DNA of 50,127 bases from an uncultured Gemmatimonadota bacterium (GCA_903893785.1 CAITNQ010000089.1:1-50127); one strand, 5' to 3'; positions 41,578 to 48,473 are shown, counted from the first letter of the stretch. Notes: generated from the letters alone by a model not told the origin. Numbers and translations: made by a program.

Positions 41578-42381
41578 ATGCGCATCGTTCGCTTCATGGA
41601 CGCCGGCGGCCGCGTCTGCCTGGGCGAAGCCGCCGACGATGGCCAAGCCCGGCTGCTGACCGGCGACCTGCTGACCGGCCTGGAACGAACCGACCGGATC
41701 GTCAGCGTCGCCCGCGTGCTGGCGCCGTTGACGCCCACCAACATCTTCTGCATTGGTCTGAATTACCGTGAGCATGCCGCGGAATCGGGTGCCCAGACCC
41801 CGACCCATCCCGTGGTGTTCATGAAGCCCACGACCACCCTGTGCCACCCGGGGGACCCCATCCGCCTGCCCGCCGTGCAGCACGACAACGAGGTGGACTA
41901 CGAGTGCGAGTTGGCCGTCGTCATTGGCAGGACAGCCCGTAACGTCGATGAGAGCCAGGCCCTGAGCCACGTGCTGGGCTACACCTGCGGCAACGACGTG
42001 TCCGCCCGCCATTGGCAGGCCCACGGCGGCGGCGGGCAGTGGATCCGCGGCAAGGGGTTCGACACCTTCTGCCCCCTGGGTCCGGTGCTGGTGACCGCCG
42101 ACGAGATCCCCGACCCACAGGCCCTGCGTCTGCGCACGGTGCTCAACGGCACGGTGATGCAAGACCACACCACCGGCGACATGATCTTCCCGGTGCGTCA
42201 GCTGATCAGCTTCCTCAGCCAGGACACCACCCTGCTGCCGGGCACGGTGATCATGACCGGGACGCCGCAGGGGGTGGGTTTCGCCCGCAAACCACCCGTG
42301 TGGCTGCGAGCTGGCGACCAGGTGGTGGTTGAGATTGACGGCATCGGGCGCCTGGCCAACCCGGTGGCAACCGCCGCCTGA
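41578..42381 (+). CDS. Fumarylacetoacetate hydrolase-family protein
   Basis: 267 aa, FAH C-terminal domain with metal ligands in VDYECELAVVIGR (E-x-E) and the conserved GYTCGNDVSAR, KGFDTFCPLGP and MTGTPQGVGFARKPP. The family covers acylpyruvases, 2,4-diketo-3-deoxy-fuconate/rhamnonate hydrolases and oxaloacetate decarboxylases, all acting on 2-keto acids. GAGGAG precedes the ATG. It is the only plus-strand gene inside the BMC locus and separates its two operons. A 2-keto-3-deoxy acid or pyruvate-type substrate would fit the neighbouring DHDPS-family aldolase (inference). Confidence 0.9.
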   Translation: MRIVRFMDAGGRVCLGEAADDGQARLLTGDLLTGLERTDRIVSVARVLAPLTPTNIFCIGLNYREHAAESGAQTPTHPVVFMKPTTTLCHPGDPIRLPAVQHDNEVDYECELAVVIGRTARNVDESQALSHVLGYTCGNDVSARHWQAHGGGGQWIRGKGFDTFCPLGPVLVTADEIPDPQALRLRTVLNGTVMQDHTTGDMIFPVRQLISFLSQDTTLLPGTVIMTGTPQGVGFARKPPVWLRAGDQVVVEIDGIGRLANPVATAA

Positions 42382-42423
42382 CCCAAGACGTTCCCGAGCC
42401 TGCGTCCCGGCCCTGTCCCGACC

Positions 42424-42464
42424 CGGTCAGCGCTCATCCGGCTTGGGCCGACGAGCGCTGACCG
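42424..42464. terminator. Strong hairpin between convergent FAH and pduS genes
   Basis: CGGTCAGCGCTC (42424-42435) pairs perfectly with GAGCGCTGACCG (42453-42464), 12 bp, 17-nt loop, in the 97-bp convergent gap. No T-tract. Likely bidirectional terminator. Confidence 0.6.
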
Positions 42465-42478
42465 ACGGACAGGTGGGC

Positions 42479-43807
42479 TCAGTCGGCAGTGATCTCCAGC
42501 GGTCCTTCGGCAGCCACGACCGTGCCCGCGATGCTGGCGTGGATGGCAGCGCCCAGGGCCCCCGGCGCCACATCGGCCACCAGGTCACCGGCCGCCACGC
42601 GGGTCCCCGCCGTCACGGTGGCCACGGCGGGCGCGCCCACATGCTGGCGCAGTGCCAGACGCACGCGCGCCGGCGTCAGCTGCACCTCGACCCAGGGCGC
42701 TGGCGCGTCAAAGGGCGCCAACCCCAGACGCTGGACCAGTTGGGGCAGCGGTACCCGCCGACCGGCCGCCAGCGGGTGCGGCACGACCTCGGCGGTGCCA
42801 CGCAGGGTGCCGGTGCCGGGCCATTTGAGTCCCTGCTCCTTGAGGCGGCGCTTGGATTGCTGGCAGGCCTCGCGCGGGTACAGATCCTCTGGGCAGGCAA
42901 ACAGGGTGCACAGGCTGCACTCGCAGCACAGCGCCCCCCACTGGCTCCAGAACGACTCCCCGGCCATGGAGAACACCAGGCTGCGCATCACCTTGTGGGG
43001 CTGCACATCGTATCCGAGCAGGTACCGCGGACACATCTCGGTGCAGTAGCTGCACTGATCGCAGGCGGACTTGCCGATGCGATGCATGGCGGTCTCGGGA
43101 CGCTCCTTGCGGCGCACCAACGGGTGGTCGCCCGGCAGCACGATCAGGCCCCCCGTGGTCTTGGTCACGCACTGGTCTCGGTCCCGGGTCAGGTACCCCA
43201 TCATGGCGCCCCCGACCAGCAGGGCAGCGCCGGCATCGGCGCCGCCGGCCAGGTCGATCACCTCGCTGAAGGTGACCCCGACCGGGACGCAGCAACTGAG
43301 TGGTCTGGGGACCGCGCCGGCGACGGTAAGGAACTTCCGAGTTACCGGAATGCCCTCGGCAGCCAGCGATATATTGTAGAGGGTCTCCACGTTCTGGACG
43401 ACCACGCCAACGTTGAGCGGTATGCCCCCGGGGGGGATGAGACGTCCGGTAGTCTCGTGGACCAGGACGAACTCGTCGCCGGTCGGGTAGAAGTCACCGA
43501 GAATGCGCAACTCCACGCCGCTGCCCGGCAGTGCGCGCTCGAGCGCCTCGATGGCCTCGGCGTGTTTGGCTTTGATGCCGATCAGCCCCTGCGCCGCCCC
43601 CGTGGCTGCCATCATTCGACGCATGCCGTCGACCACGCGGTCGGCGTAACGCGCCATCAGCTCAGCGTCCTTGTGCATGAGCGGTTCGCACTCGGCGCCA
43701 TTGGCGACGATCACCTCGACCCGCGAAGCCGCTTTGACGTGGGCAGGGAAACCCGCGCCTCCGGCCCCGACCACACCGGCTGCCCTGATCTGGTCGACGA
43801 GGGTCAT
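42479..43807 (-). CDS. pduS: PduS-type flavo/iron-sulfur reductase (RnfC-like)
   Basis: 442 aa. N-terminal nucleotide/flavin Rossmann region (GVVGAGGAGFPAHVK) and SLBB-like domain, then two ferredoxin clusters, C249-x2-C252-x2-C255-x3-C259 and C294-x2-C297-x2-C300-x4-C305, and a C-terminal barrel-sandwich-like module (ALGAAIHASIAGTVVAAEG). In Pdu compartments PduS is an NADH-dependent flavoprotein (cobalamin reductase) that binds PduT. No B12 enzyme is seen here, so NADH reoxidation and electron export is the more likely job (inference). Its ATG overlaps the stop of the PduT-like shell gene (ATGA). Confidence 0.92.
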   Translation of the reverse strand: MTLVDQIRAAGVVGAGGAGFPAHVKAASRVEVIVANGAECEPLMHKDAELMARYADRVVDGMRRMMAATGAAQGLIGIKAKHAEAIEALERALPGSGVELRILGDFYPTGDEFVLVHETTGRLIPPGGIPLNVGVVVQNVETLYNISLAAEGIPVTRKFLTVAGAVPRPLSCCVPVGVTFSEVIDLAGGADAGAALLVGGAMMGYLTRDRDQCVTKTTGGLIVLPGDHPLVRRKERPETAMHRIGKSACDQCSYCTEMCPRYLLGYDVQPHKVMRSLVFSMAGESFWSQWGALCCECSLCTLFACPEDLYPREACQQSKRRLKEQGLKWPGTGTLRGTAEVVPHPLAAGRRVPLPQLVQRLGLAPFDAPAPWVEVQLTPARVRLALRQHVGAPAVATVTAGTRVAAGDLVADVAPGALGAAIHASIAGTVVAAEGPLEITAD

Positions 43808-44355
43808 ACGTTTTCTCCGAACAACTCGCGCACCGGCGCCGGGATCACCACCCGGTTGACCAGCAGCCCACGGCGCGCGATCGGCGCGGCTCCGGCCGCC
43901 ACCGCCGCCTCGACGGCTGCCACATTGCCCGTGAAACGAGCAAAAGCTTTGCCGCCAAGCGCCATCGCCAGACGGATCTCAAGCAGCTGCACATCGGCCG
44001 CCTTCACCGCCGCGTCGGCGCCCTCGATCAGGGCCGACACCGAGAAGGATTCGATCAGCCCCAGCGCGGCGTAGCTGGTCACCACCACGTGACCGGATAT
44101 GGCCGGAAAGACGGCAGGGTCGAGGTGGGCGATGACGCTGGAGTCGATCACCGCCACACCGCCGGCGGCCAGTCCGGCCTCGACGCTGGCCTGGGCCGCC
44201 GCCACGTTCCCGCCCACCAGCACTACGTACTTGCCGGAGCAGATCGTGCGGTGGAGCAGGAGTTCCACGTCAGCCGCCTTGAGCATGGTGTCGGCCACGA
44301 GGTAACCCGCGGCCACACTGGACAACTCGATCAGACCGATAGCGCTCTTGCGCAT
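43804..44355 (-). CDS. PduT-like tandem BMC shell protein with pore cysteine
   Basis: 183 aa, two BMC domains (about 4-88 and 94-175). C39 in TICSGKYVVLVGGNVAA corresponds to PduT Cys38 (CPGKY), the residue from each of three subunits that holds a [4Fe-4S] cluster in the trimer pore. Domain 2: ALGLIESFSVSALIEGADA. Translationally coupled to pduS, matching the PduT-PduS partnership of propanediol compartments. Probably carries electrons across the shell. The 139-bp gap upstream (44356-44494) has no gene. Confidence 0.92.
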   Translation of the reverse strand: MRKSAIGLIELSSVAAGYLVADTMLKAADVELLLHRTICSGKYVVLVGGNVAAAQASVEAGLAAGGVAVIDSSVIAHLDPAVFPAISGHVVVTSYAALGLIESFSVSALIEGADAAVKAADVQLLEIRLAMALGGKAFARFTGNVAAVEAAVAAGAAPIARRGLLVNRVVIPAPVRELFGENV

Positions 44356-44494
44356 GGGACGGTGATCTCCGGGCTGCGTCGGGGAGGGTCAAAACGGAAG
44401 ACCAGGGGCGCTGGTGCCGCAGAGCCGACAGCGCGTGCCCCAGCACCCGCCGACGACGGGGAATGGTCCGACCCAGGCTCAGGCCGGGGGCGAC

Positions 44495-44788
44495 TCACGA
44501 TCTCCCTGGCCCGGTGCCAGCCGAGTCGTCCAGCTGCACCGCGTCGGCCTTGGCAATGATCACCGAATCCAGGGCCACCGGTGGGATGAAGGCGTTGCAG
44601 GCCTCACGCGACACCTCCACGACCACCAGATCATCTTCGTGCATGGCTTGCCAGGCGGCGCTGACTTCCGGGTCGCCAACGGGCGCGAGATCGGGCCCGA
44701 GCGTCCGGATCAAGTGCAGCGGCAGGCCACGGTACGGCTCCAGACACTGCGACAGCACCACGGTGCCGATCACCCGAGCGAGTTTCAT
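44495..44788 (-). CDS. EutN/CcmL-family vertex protein (copy C, divergent)
   Basis: 97 aa. MKLARVIGTVVLSQCLEP and the length are those of EutN/CcmL, but the loop and C-terminus diverge (HEDDLVVVEVSREACNAF, PPVALDSVIIAKADAVQL) and the usual VGAGxG motif is missing. It may prefer special vertices or mixed pentamers. 5 nt after copy B. Confidence 0.85.
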   Translation of the reverse strand: MKLARVIGTVVLSQCLEPYRGLPLHLIRTLGPDLAPVGDPEVSAAWQAMHEDDLVVVEVSREACNAFIPPVALDSVIIAKADAVQLDDSAGTGPGRS

Positions 44789-44793
44789 GGCCG

Positions 44794-45048
44794 TCAGTCC
44801 ACGATGCCGACAATGACACTGCGCACCGGTGGATGCTCGGCGCCCGTCACCAACCGGCCAGCGGCGCCCGACTCGGTGACCAGCACCACGCTGCCCAGGC
44901 CGGCCCCCACCGCGTCGACGGCAATCTGCATGGCCTCGGCCGGATCGCCACGCTCGGGCTCGGGCCGCAACACCAGCAGCGCCCGCCCTTCCAGGGCCGG
45001 GTGCTTGGCCGTGGCGATCACCTTGCCGATCACGCGACAGATCTTCAC
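44794..45048 (-). CDS. EutN/CcmL-family vertex protein (copy B)
   Basis: 84 aa, compact BMC-P: MKICRVIGKVIATAKHPAL, LLVLRPE, AVDAVGAGLGSVVLVTE and RSVIVGIVD. GTG start overlapping the copy A stop by 4 nt (GTGA), hence coupled translation. Confidence 0.94.
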   Translation of the reverse strand: MKICRVIGKVIATAKHPALEGRALLVLRPEPERGDPAEAMQIAVDAVGAGLGSVVLVTESGAAGRLVTGAEHPPVRSVIVGIVD

Positions 45049-45353
45049 TGGGCCCCGTCAACTGGGGCCAGCTGGTGCCCTTGGCATTGCACGGCATCGA
45101 CAATGCCCACGATGACCCCGTCCGTGGGCACGTCACTCATACCCGGGGCCAGACGCGCGGAGCTGCCGGTGACCGACAGGGTCAACTGGCCTTCGCCAGC
45201 GCCGACCGCGTCAAGGCACACCAGGTACCGACCGGTAGGCGTCAGTCCCGCCGGTCCGGGGTTCAGGATCTCGACGAGCAGCAGCTTCTTGCCCGCCAGT
45301 CTGGGTGACTTGGCACTGGCCACCACGTGGCCCCGGACCTGGGTAAGCAGCAT
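45045..45353 (-). CDS. EutN/CcmL-family vertex protein (copy A)
   Basis: 102 aa, first gene of the shell/reductase BMC operon. MLLTQVRGHVVASAKSPRL, LLLVEIL, RYLVCLDAVGAGEGQLTL, DGVIVGIVD. Paralogue of copy D at the head of the other operon, with a similar C-terminal extension. Confidence 0.95.
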   Translation of the reverse strand: MLLTQVRGHVVASAKSPRLAGKKLLLVEILNPGPAGLTPTGRYLVCLDAVGAGEGQLTLSVTGSSARLAPGMSDVPTDGVIVGIVDAVQCQGHQLAPVDGAQ

Positions 45354-45414
45354 GGCCGGTTGCGCCTGCTTCCTGCGGATGCAATTAGGGTCGAACCACG
45401 GGGCGCCTGCGGGT

Positions 45415-45443
45415 ACGGTAGGGCCGCCCCAACCCGCTGTCAA
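45415..45443 (-). promoter_or_regulatory. Candidate promoter of the shell/PduS BMC operon
   Basis: Minus strand TTGACA (45443-45438, overlapping the ispH stop), 17 bp, TACCGT (45420-45415), 62 nt before the copy A ATG. Consensus -35, weak -10. Read-through from ispH is also possible because the gap is only 86 bp. Confidence 0.45.
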
Positions 45444-46708
45444 GGCGCCTCCGGCGGCACCCACAGCCGCAACTGAGACAAACCCCTCTCGAGGCTACCC
45501 TGAGCGCAACCCACCAGGTCAGCCAGCCGTTCAACCACCTGGTTGACCAGGACATCGGGGCAGGATGCACCGGAGGTGACGACGACCCGGAGCGGCCGCT
45601 CCGCCGGCAACCAATCCGGAGTCTCCAGGGTCTGCCGCGTGGTCGGGTCGTAGTGGCGCAGCCGGGTCCCGTCGATGATCTCGCGGCAATCAGCGATCAG
45701 GTAACTGGGCATGGCGGCGGAGCAGATCTCCAGCAGGTGCGAGGTATTGGAGCTGTTGTAACCGCCGACGACCAGCGCCAGGCGCGCCCCGCAGGCCAGG
45801 ACGCGATGGATCGCGTTCTGATTCTGGTTGGTAGCGTAGCACAGCGTATCGCTGGTATCGGCCCAGTGCCACGCCAGGTCAGCCTGGCCGTAACGTTCGG
45901 CCATGGCCTGGCGCAAGACATCGGCCACCTCGCGCGTTTCCGCCGCTAGCATGGTGGTCTGGTTCACCACTGCCACCCGCTGCAGGTCGCGCTGCGGGTC
46001 GAAACCCTCGGACCACTTGCCGGCGAACTGGCGGGCAAACTCCGCCGGGGGCAAGCGCCCCAGGATGTGGTCGCGCAGGACCAGGGCTTCGGCCTTGTCC
46101 AATACCACCAGAGTCGGCGCGTGGCGCTGGGTATGGGACTGGGTCGCCTGGGTCTCTTCGTGGCGGAACTTGCCGTGGATGATCACCGTGTATCCCGCTC
46201 GACCCAGTTCCTCGCCACGCTTCCAGACCTTGGCGACGAAGGGGCAGGTCGTGTCGTAGCGCTCGCGGAACCCACTGTCGTTGGTGTCGATACCACTGCG
46301 ACGCAGCGATTCCTCCACCTGCAGCGTGGTGCCGAAAGCCGGTATGAGCACGATATCCTCGCCCGTGAGCTCGCCCTCGCTGACCTGGCGCTGGCCGTGG
46401 GCATCGAATAGAAAGCGCACTCCCCGCTCCTGCAGTTCCTGGTTGACCAGCGGATTGTGGATGATCTCGCTGACCAGGAAGGTGCGCCGCGTCGGCTCGC
46501 TGACCACGGCGGAGAAGGCCATGTGAATCGCCCGCTCGACGCCGAAGCAGAAACCGAAGTGGCGCGGCACCAGAACCTCCAAGGGGCCCAAGGGCAGCAG
46601 CGTGGGGTCGGAACTGCGACGCCCCACAGCCCGTCGGAACTCCTTGATGCGCTGGATGACCGGGCCGGCATAGTGGTTCGGCACGCGGTCGAACTGCCCG
46701 TAGGCCAT
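45440..46708 (-). CDS. ispH: HMBPP reductase, plant/cyanobacterial-type IspH
   Basis: Last enzyme of the MEP pathway, reducing HMBPP to IPP and DMAPP with a [4Fe-4S] cluster. 422 aa, against about 315 in E. coli. Cluster ligands C54 (GFCFGVERA), C155 (DTTCPFVAKVW) and C290 (SDTLCYATNQNQ); HNPLVNQEL, VGGYNSSNTSHL, TSGASCPD. The extra N-terminus (NHYAGPVIQRIKEFR) and the insert with LRDHILGRLPPAEFARQF, GFDPQRDLQRVAVVNQTTML are those of the plastid/cyanobacterial form. AGGGAGG precedes the ATG at 46708. Confidence 0.93.
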   Translation of the reverse strand: MAYGQFDRVPNHYAGPVIQRIKEFRRAVGRRSSDPTLLPLGPLEVLVPRHFGFCFGVERAIHMAFSAVVSEPTRRTFLVSEIIHNPLVNQELQERGVRFLFDAHGQRQVSEGELTGEDIVLIPAFGTTLQVEESLRRSGIDTNDSGFRERYDTTCPFVAKVWKRGEELGRAGYTVIIHGKFRHEETQATQSHTQRHAPTLVVLDKAEALVLRDHILGRLPPAEFARQFAGKWSEGFDPQRDLQRVAVVNQTTMLAAETREVADVLRQAMAERYGQADLAWHWADTSDTLCYATNQNQNAIHRVLACGARLALVVGGYNSSNTSHLLEICSAAMPSYLIADCREIIDGTRLRHYDPTTRQTLETPDWLPAERPLRVVVTSGASCPDVLVNQVVERLADLVGCAQGSLERGLSQLRLWVPPEAP

Positions 46709-46761
46709 GGTCCCTCCCTTCGTGGTCACGCTCGGGTACCGCGGGCGACGCCGCGCCCAAG

Positions 46762-46789
46762 ACAGTATGGGCGGCCGCGGGCCGGTCAA
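46762..46789 (-). promoter_or_regulatory. Candidate ispH promoter
   Basis: Minus strand TTGACC (46789-46784), 16 bp, TACTGT (46767-46762). Its -35 lies in the loop of a GC hairpin (46774-46785 with 46793-46803, one bulge) shared with the divergent promoter at 46806. Confidence 0.4.
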
Positions 46790-46805
46790 CTCCCGGCCGC
46801 GGCGT

Positions 46806-46834
46806 TTGACAGCCGGCTCAGCCGGCCTTAGTGT
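46806..46834 (+). promoter_or_regulatory. Candidate promoter of the TIM-barrel isomerase-queC operon
   Basis: TTGACA (46806-46811), 17 bp, TAGTGT (46829-46834), 68 nt before the ATG. The spacer holds GCCGGC-TCA-GCCGGC, a possible operator. Confidence 0.42.
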
Positions 46835-46901
46835 TGCGCCACCGTAGGTGCCGCCGGGCGCCCGAGATCACTGCCTGAGCCCCCAAACCGGACTTCGACC
46901 C

Positions 46902-47726
46902 ATGATCGGCATCTCTTACCACGCCGGCGGCATGAAGGACCTGCCGTTGGAGCAGGTGGTCAGTATCCTGGCCGGCGTCGGCTATGACGCGATTGAGATG
47001 ATGTGCGGCCCCGACGCGCACGTGCGTTCGAGCGAGGTTACCCCGGCTCGGCTGCGCGAGGTGCGGCAGCTGTGCCAGGACCACGGGTTGGCGGTGGCAG
47101 TGGTCAACCCCTTTGCCGGACCGGGCCTGTACCAACTGGCTCTGGAGGCCCCCCAACGCGCCATCGATCACTACGCGCTGCTGCAGGATGTGGCGCTGGA
47201 GCTGGGGGCACGCGGGGTTAACTTCCTTACCGGTTACGGTGGCGACCGTGGCGATGCCTTCGCCTGGCGGCTGCTGGTTGAGACGCTGGGCCCGATCTGC
47301 CGGCGGGCGGAGGGCCTGGGGTTGACGATGAACATTCACAACCACGAGGCAACGACGATCGACGCGCCGGACAAGGTGGAACTGCTCATCGGCCACGTCG
47401 GCTCGCCGGCCCTGCGCCTGCTGCACGACATCACCAACTTCTATCACTTGGGGGCGGATATCGCCACGGTGACGGCCCGCCTGGCGCCGTTGACCGTGCA
47501 CTGTCACGTCAAGGGCGTCAAAGGGATGTACCCGTACAGCACCTTCCTCATCCCCGGCGAAGAGGGCGACGAGCTGGACTTCCGCACCTTTGCCGCCACC
47601 TTGGGAAGCTGCGGTTACGACCGCTACATATCCGTCGAGACCTTCCCCCACATGCGACTGGAGAAGGCCCGCATCGCGTTTGACATGATGTCGCGCGTTC
47701 TGCGCGAATTGGGGCTCCGTGGCTGA
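46902..47726 (+). CDS. Sugar phosphate isomerase/epimerase-like TIM barrel (AP endonuclease 2 family)
   Basis: 274 aa. Strand-end metal ligands typical of xylose-isomerase-like barrels: MIGISYHAGGMKDLPLE, DAIEMMCGPDAHV, MNIHNHEATTID, LLHDITNFYHLG, VHCHVKGVKG, YISVETFPH. Substrate unknown; relatives act on inositols, ketoses or are orphan. The ATG at 46902 has no ribosome site, so leaderless or weak initiation is possible. It overlaps queC by 8 nt. Confidence 0.87.
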   Translation: MIGISYHAGGMKDLPLEQVVSILAGVGYDAIEMMCGPDAHVRSSEVTPARLREVRQLCQDHGLAVAVVNPFAGPGLYQLALEAPQRAIDHYALLQDVALELGARGVNFLTGYGGDRGDAFAWRLLVETLGPICRRAEGLGLTMNIHNHEATTIDAPDKVELLIGHVGSPALRLLHDITNFYHLGADIATVTARLAPLTVHCHVKGVKGMYPYSTFLIPGEEGDELDFRTFAATLGSCGYDRYISVETFPHMRLEKARIAFDMMSRVLRELGLRG

Positions 47727-48390
47727 CCGTCCCCTGGCAGTCGTGCTGGTCAGTGGCGGCCTGGACTCGTGCGTGGCGGCCGCAGTGTTCAACCAGACCC
47801 ATTCCCTGGCTTTCCTGCACCTGAACTACCGCCAGCGTACGGAAGCGCGGGAGCAGCGGGCCTTTGACGCGCTGGCTGGGCATTTCAGTGTCGGCCCGCG
47901 CCTGGCCGTTGACCTGGCCTACATGGAGCAGATCGGCGGTACGGCGTTGATCGGCACGCATACACCGGTGCCGGAAGATGCCCCCAAGCCTGGCCGGGTG
48001 CCGCCTACCTACGTGCCGTTCCGCAACGCCAACCTGCTGGGCATTGGCGTCGCCTGGGCAGAGACCCTGGGCGCCGACGCGGTGGTCATCGGGGCGCATC
48101 AAGCAGACAGTGACTACCCGGACTGCCGGGCAGGTTTCTTCGCTGCCTACAACCAGATGGTGCAGTGGGGCACGCGTCCGGAGCGAGCCATCGTCGTCCA
48201 CACGCCCCTCATCGCGTTGGACAAGGGTGGTATCGTCAGCCTGGGGGCACGCCTGGGAGCGCCGTTCCACCTGACCTGGTCCTGCTATCAGGCTGAAGAG
48301 CGCGCCTGCGGCCGCTGCCACAGCTGCCGCCTGCGGTTGGCGGGTTTTGCCGCGGCCGGGTTGGTCGATCCCATCGCGTACGCGGCTTAG
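47719..48390 (+). CDS. queC: 7-cyano-7-deazaguanine synthase
   Basis: Makes preQ0 from CDG with ATP and ammonia. 223 aa. ATP-pyrophosphatase P-loop [39 protein letters not shown] and the zinc site C-x9-C-x2-C-x2-C ([16 protein letters not shown]). GTG start within the end of the upstream gene. With queF 83 nt downstream this is part of queuosine synthesis; queD and queE are not in the window. Confidence 0.95.
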   Translation: MADRPLAVVLVSGGLDSCVAAAVFNQTHSLAFLHLNYRQRTEAREQRAFDALAGHFSVGPRLAVDLAYMEQIGGTALIGTHTPVPEDAPKPGRVPPTYVPFRNANLLGIGVAWAETLGADAVVIGAHQADSDYPDCRAGFFAAYNQMVQWGTRPERAIVVHTPLIALDKGGIVSLGARLGAPFHLTWSCYQAEERACGRCHSCRLRLAGFAAAGLVDPIAYAA

Positions 48391-48400
48391 CGAGCGGGGG

Positions 48401-48437
48401 TAGGCAAGCCGTTCAGAGCATCTATATTATTATATCT
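48401..48437 (+). promoter_or_regulatory. AT-rich element and possible queF promoter
   Basis: TAGGCA (48401-48406), 18 bp, TATTAT (48425-48430) within TCTATATTATTATATCTTTC, by far the most AT-rich stretch in the window. No preQ1-riboswitch fold was recognised in the 83-bp leader. Confidence 0.35.
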
Positions 48438-48473
48438 TTCCCTGACCTGCCGACGCCTTTCCTCCGGTTACCC

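Noticed and set aside
42329..44074. 581-codon plus-strand frame opposite pduS and the PduT-like gene
   Set aside because: The minus strand encodes clear Fe-S and BMC motifs with coupled starts; the plus frame has no domain and begins inside the FAH gene.
33197..45353. Carboxysome
   Set aside because: No RuBisCO, carbonic anhydrase or CsoS2/CcmM; the core enzymes are PduP, PduL and PduS types.
48391..48473. preQ1 riboswitch upstream of queF
   Set aside because: No short stem with the A-rich pseudoknot tail could be recognised in the 83-nt leader.
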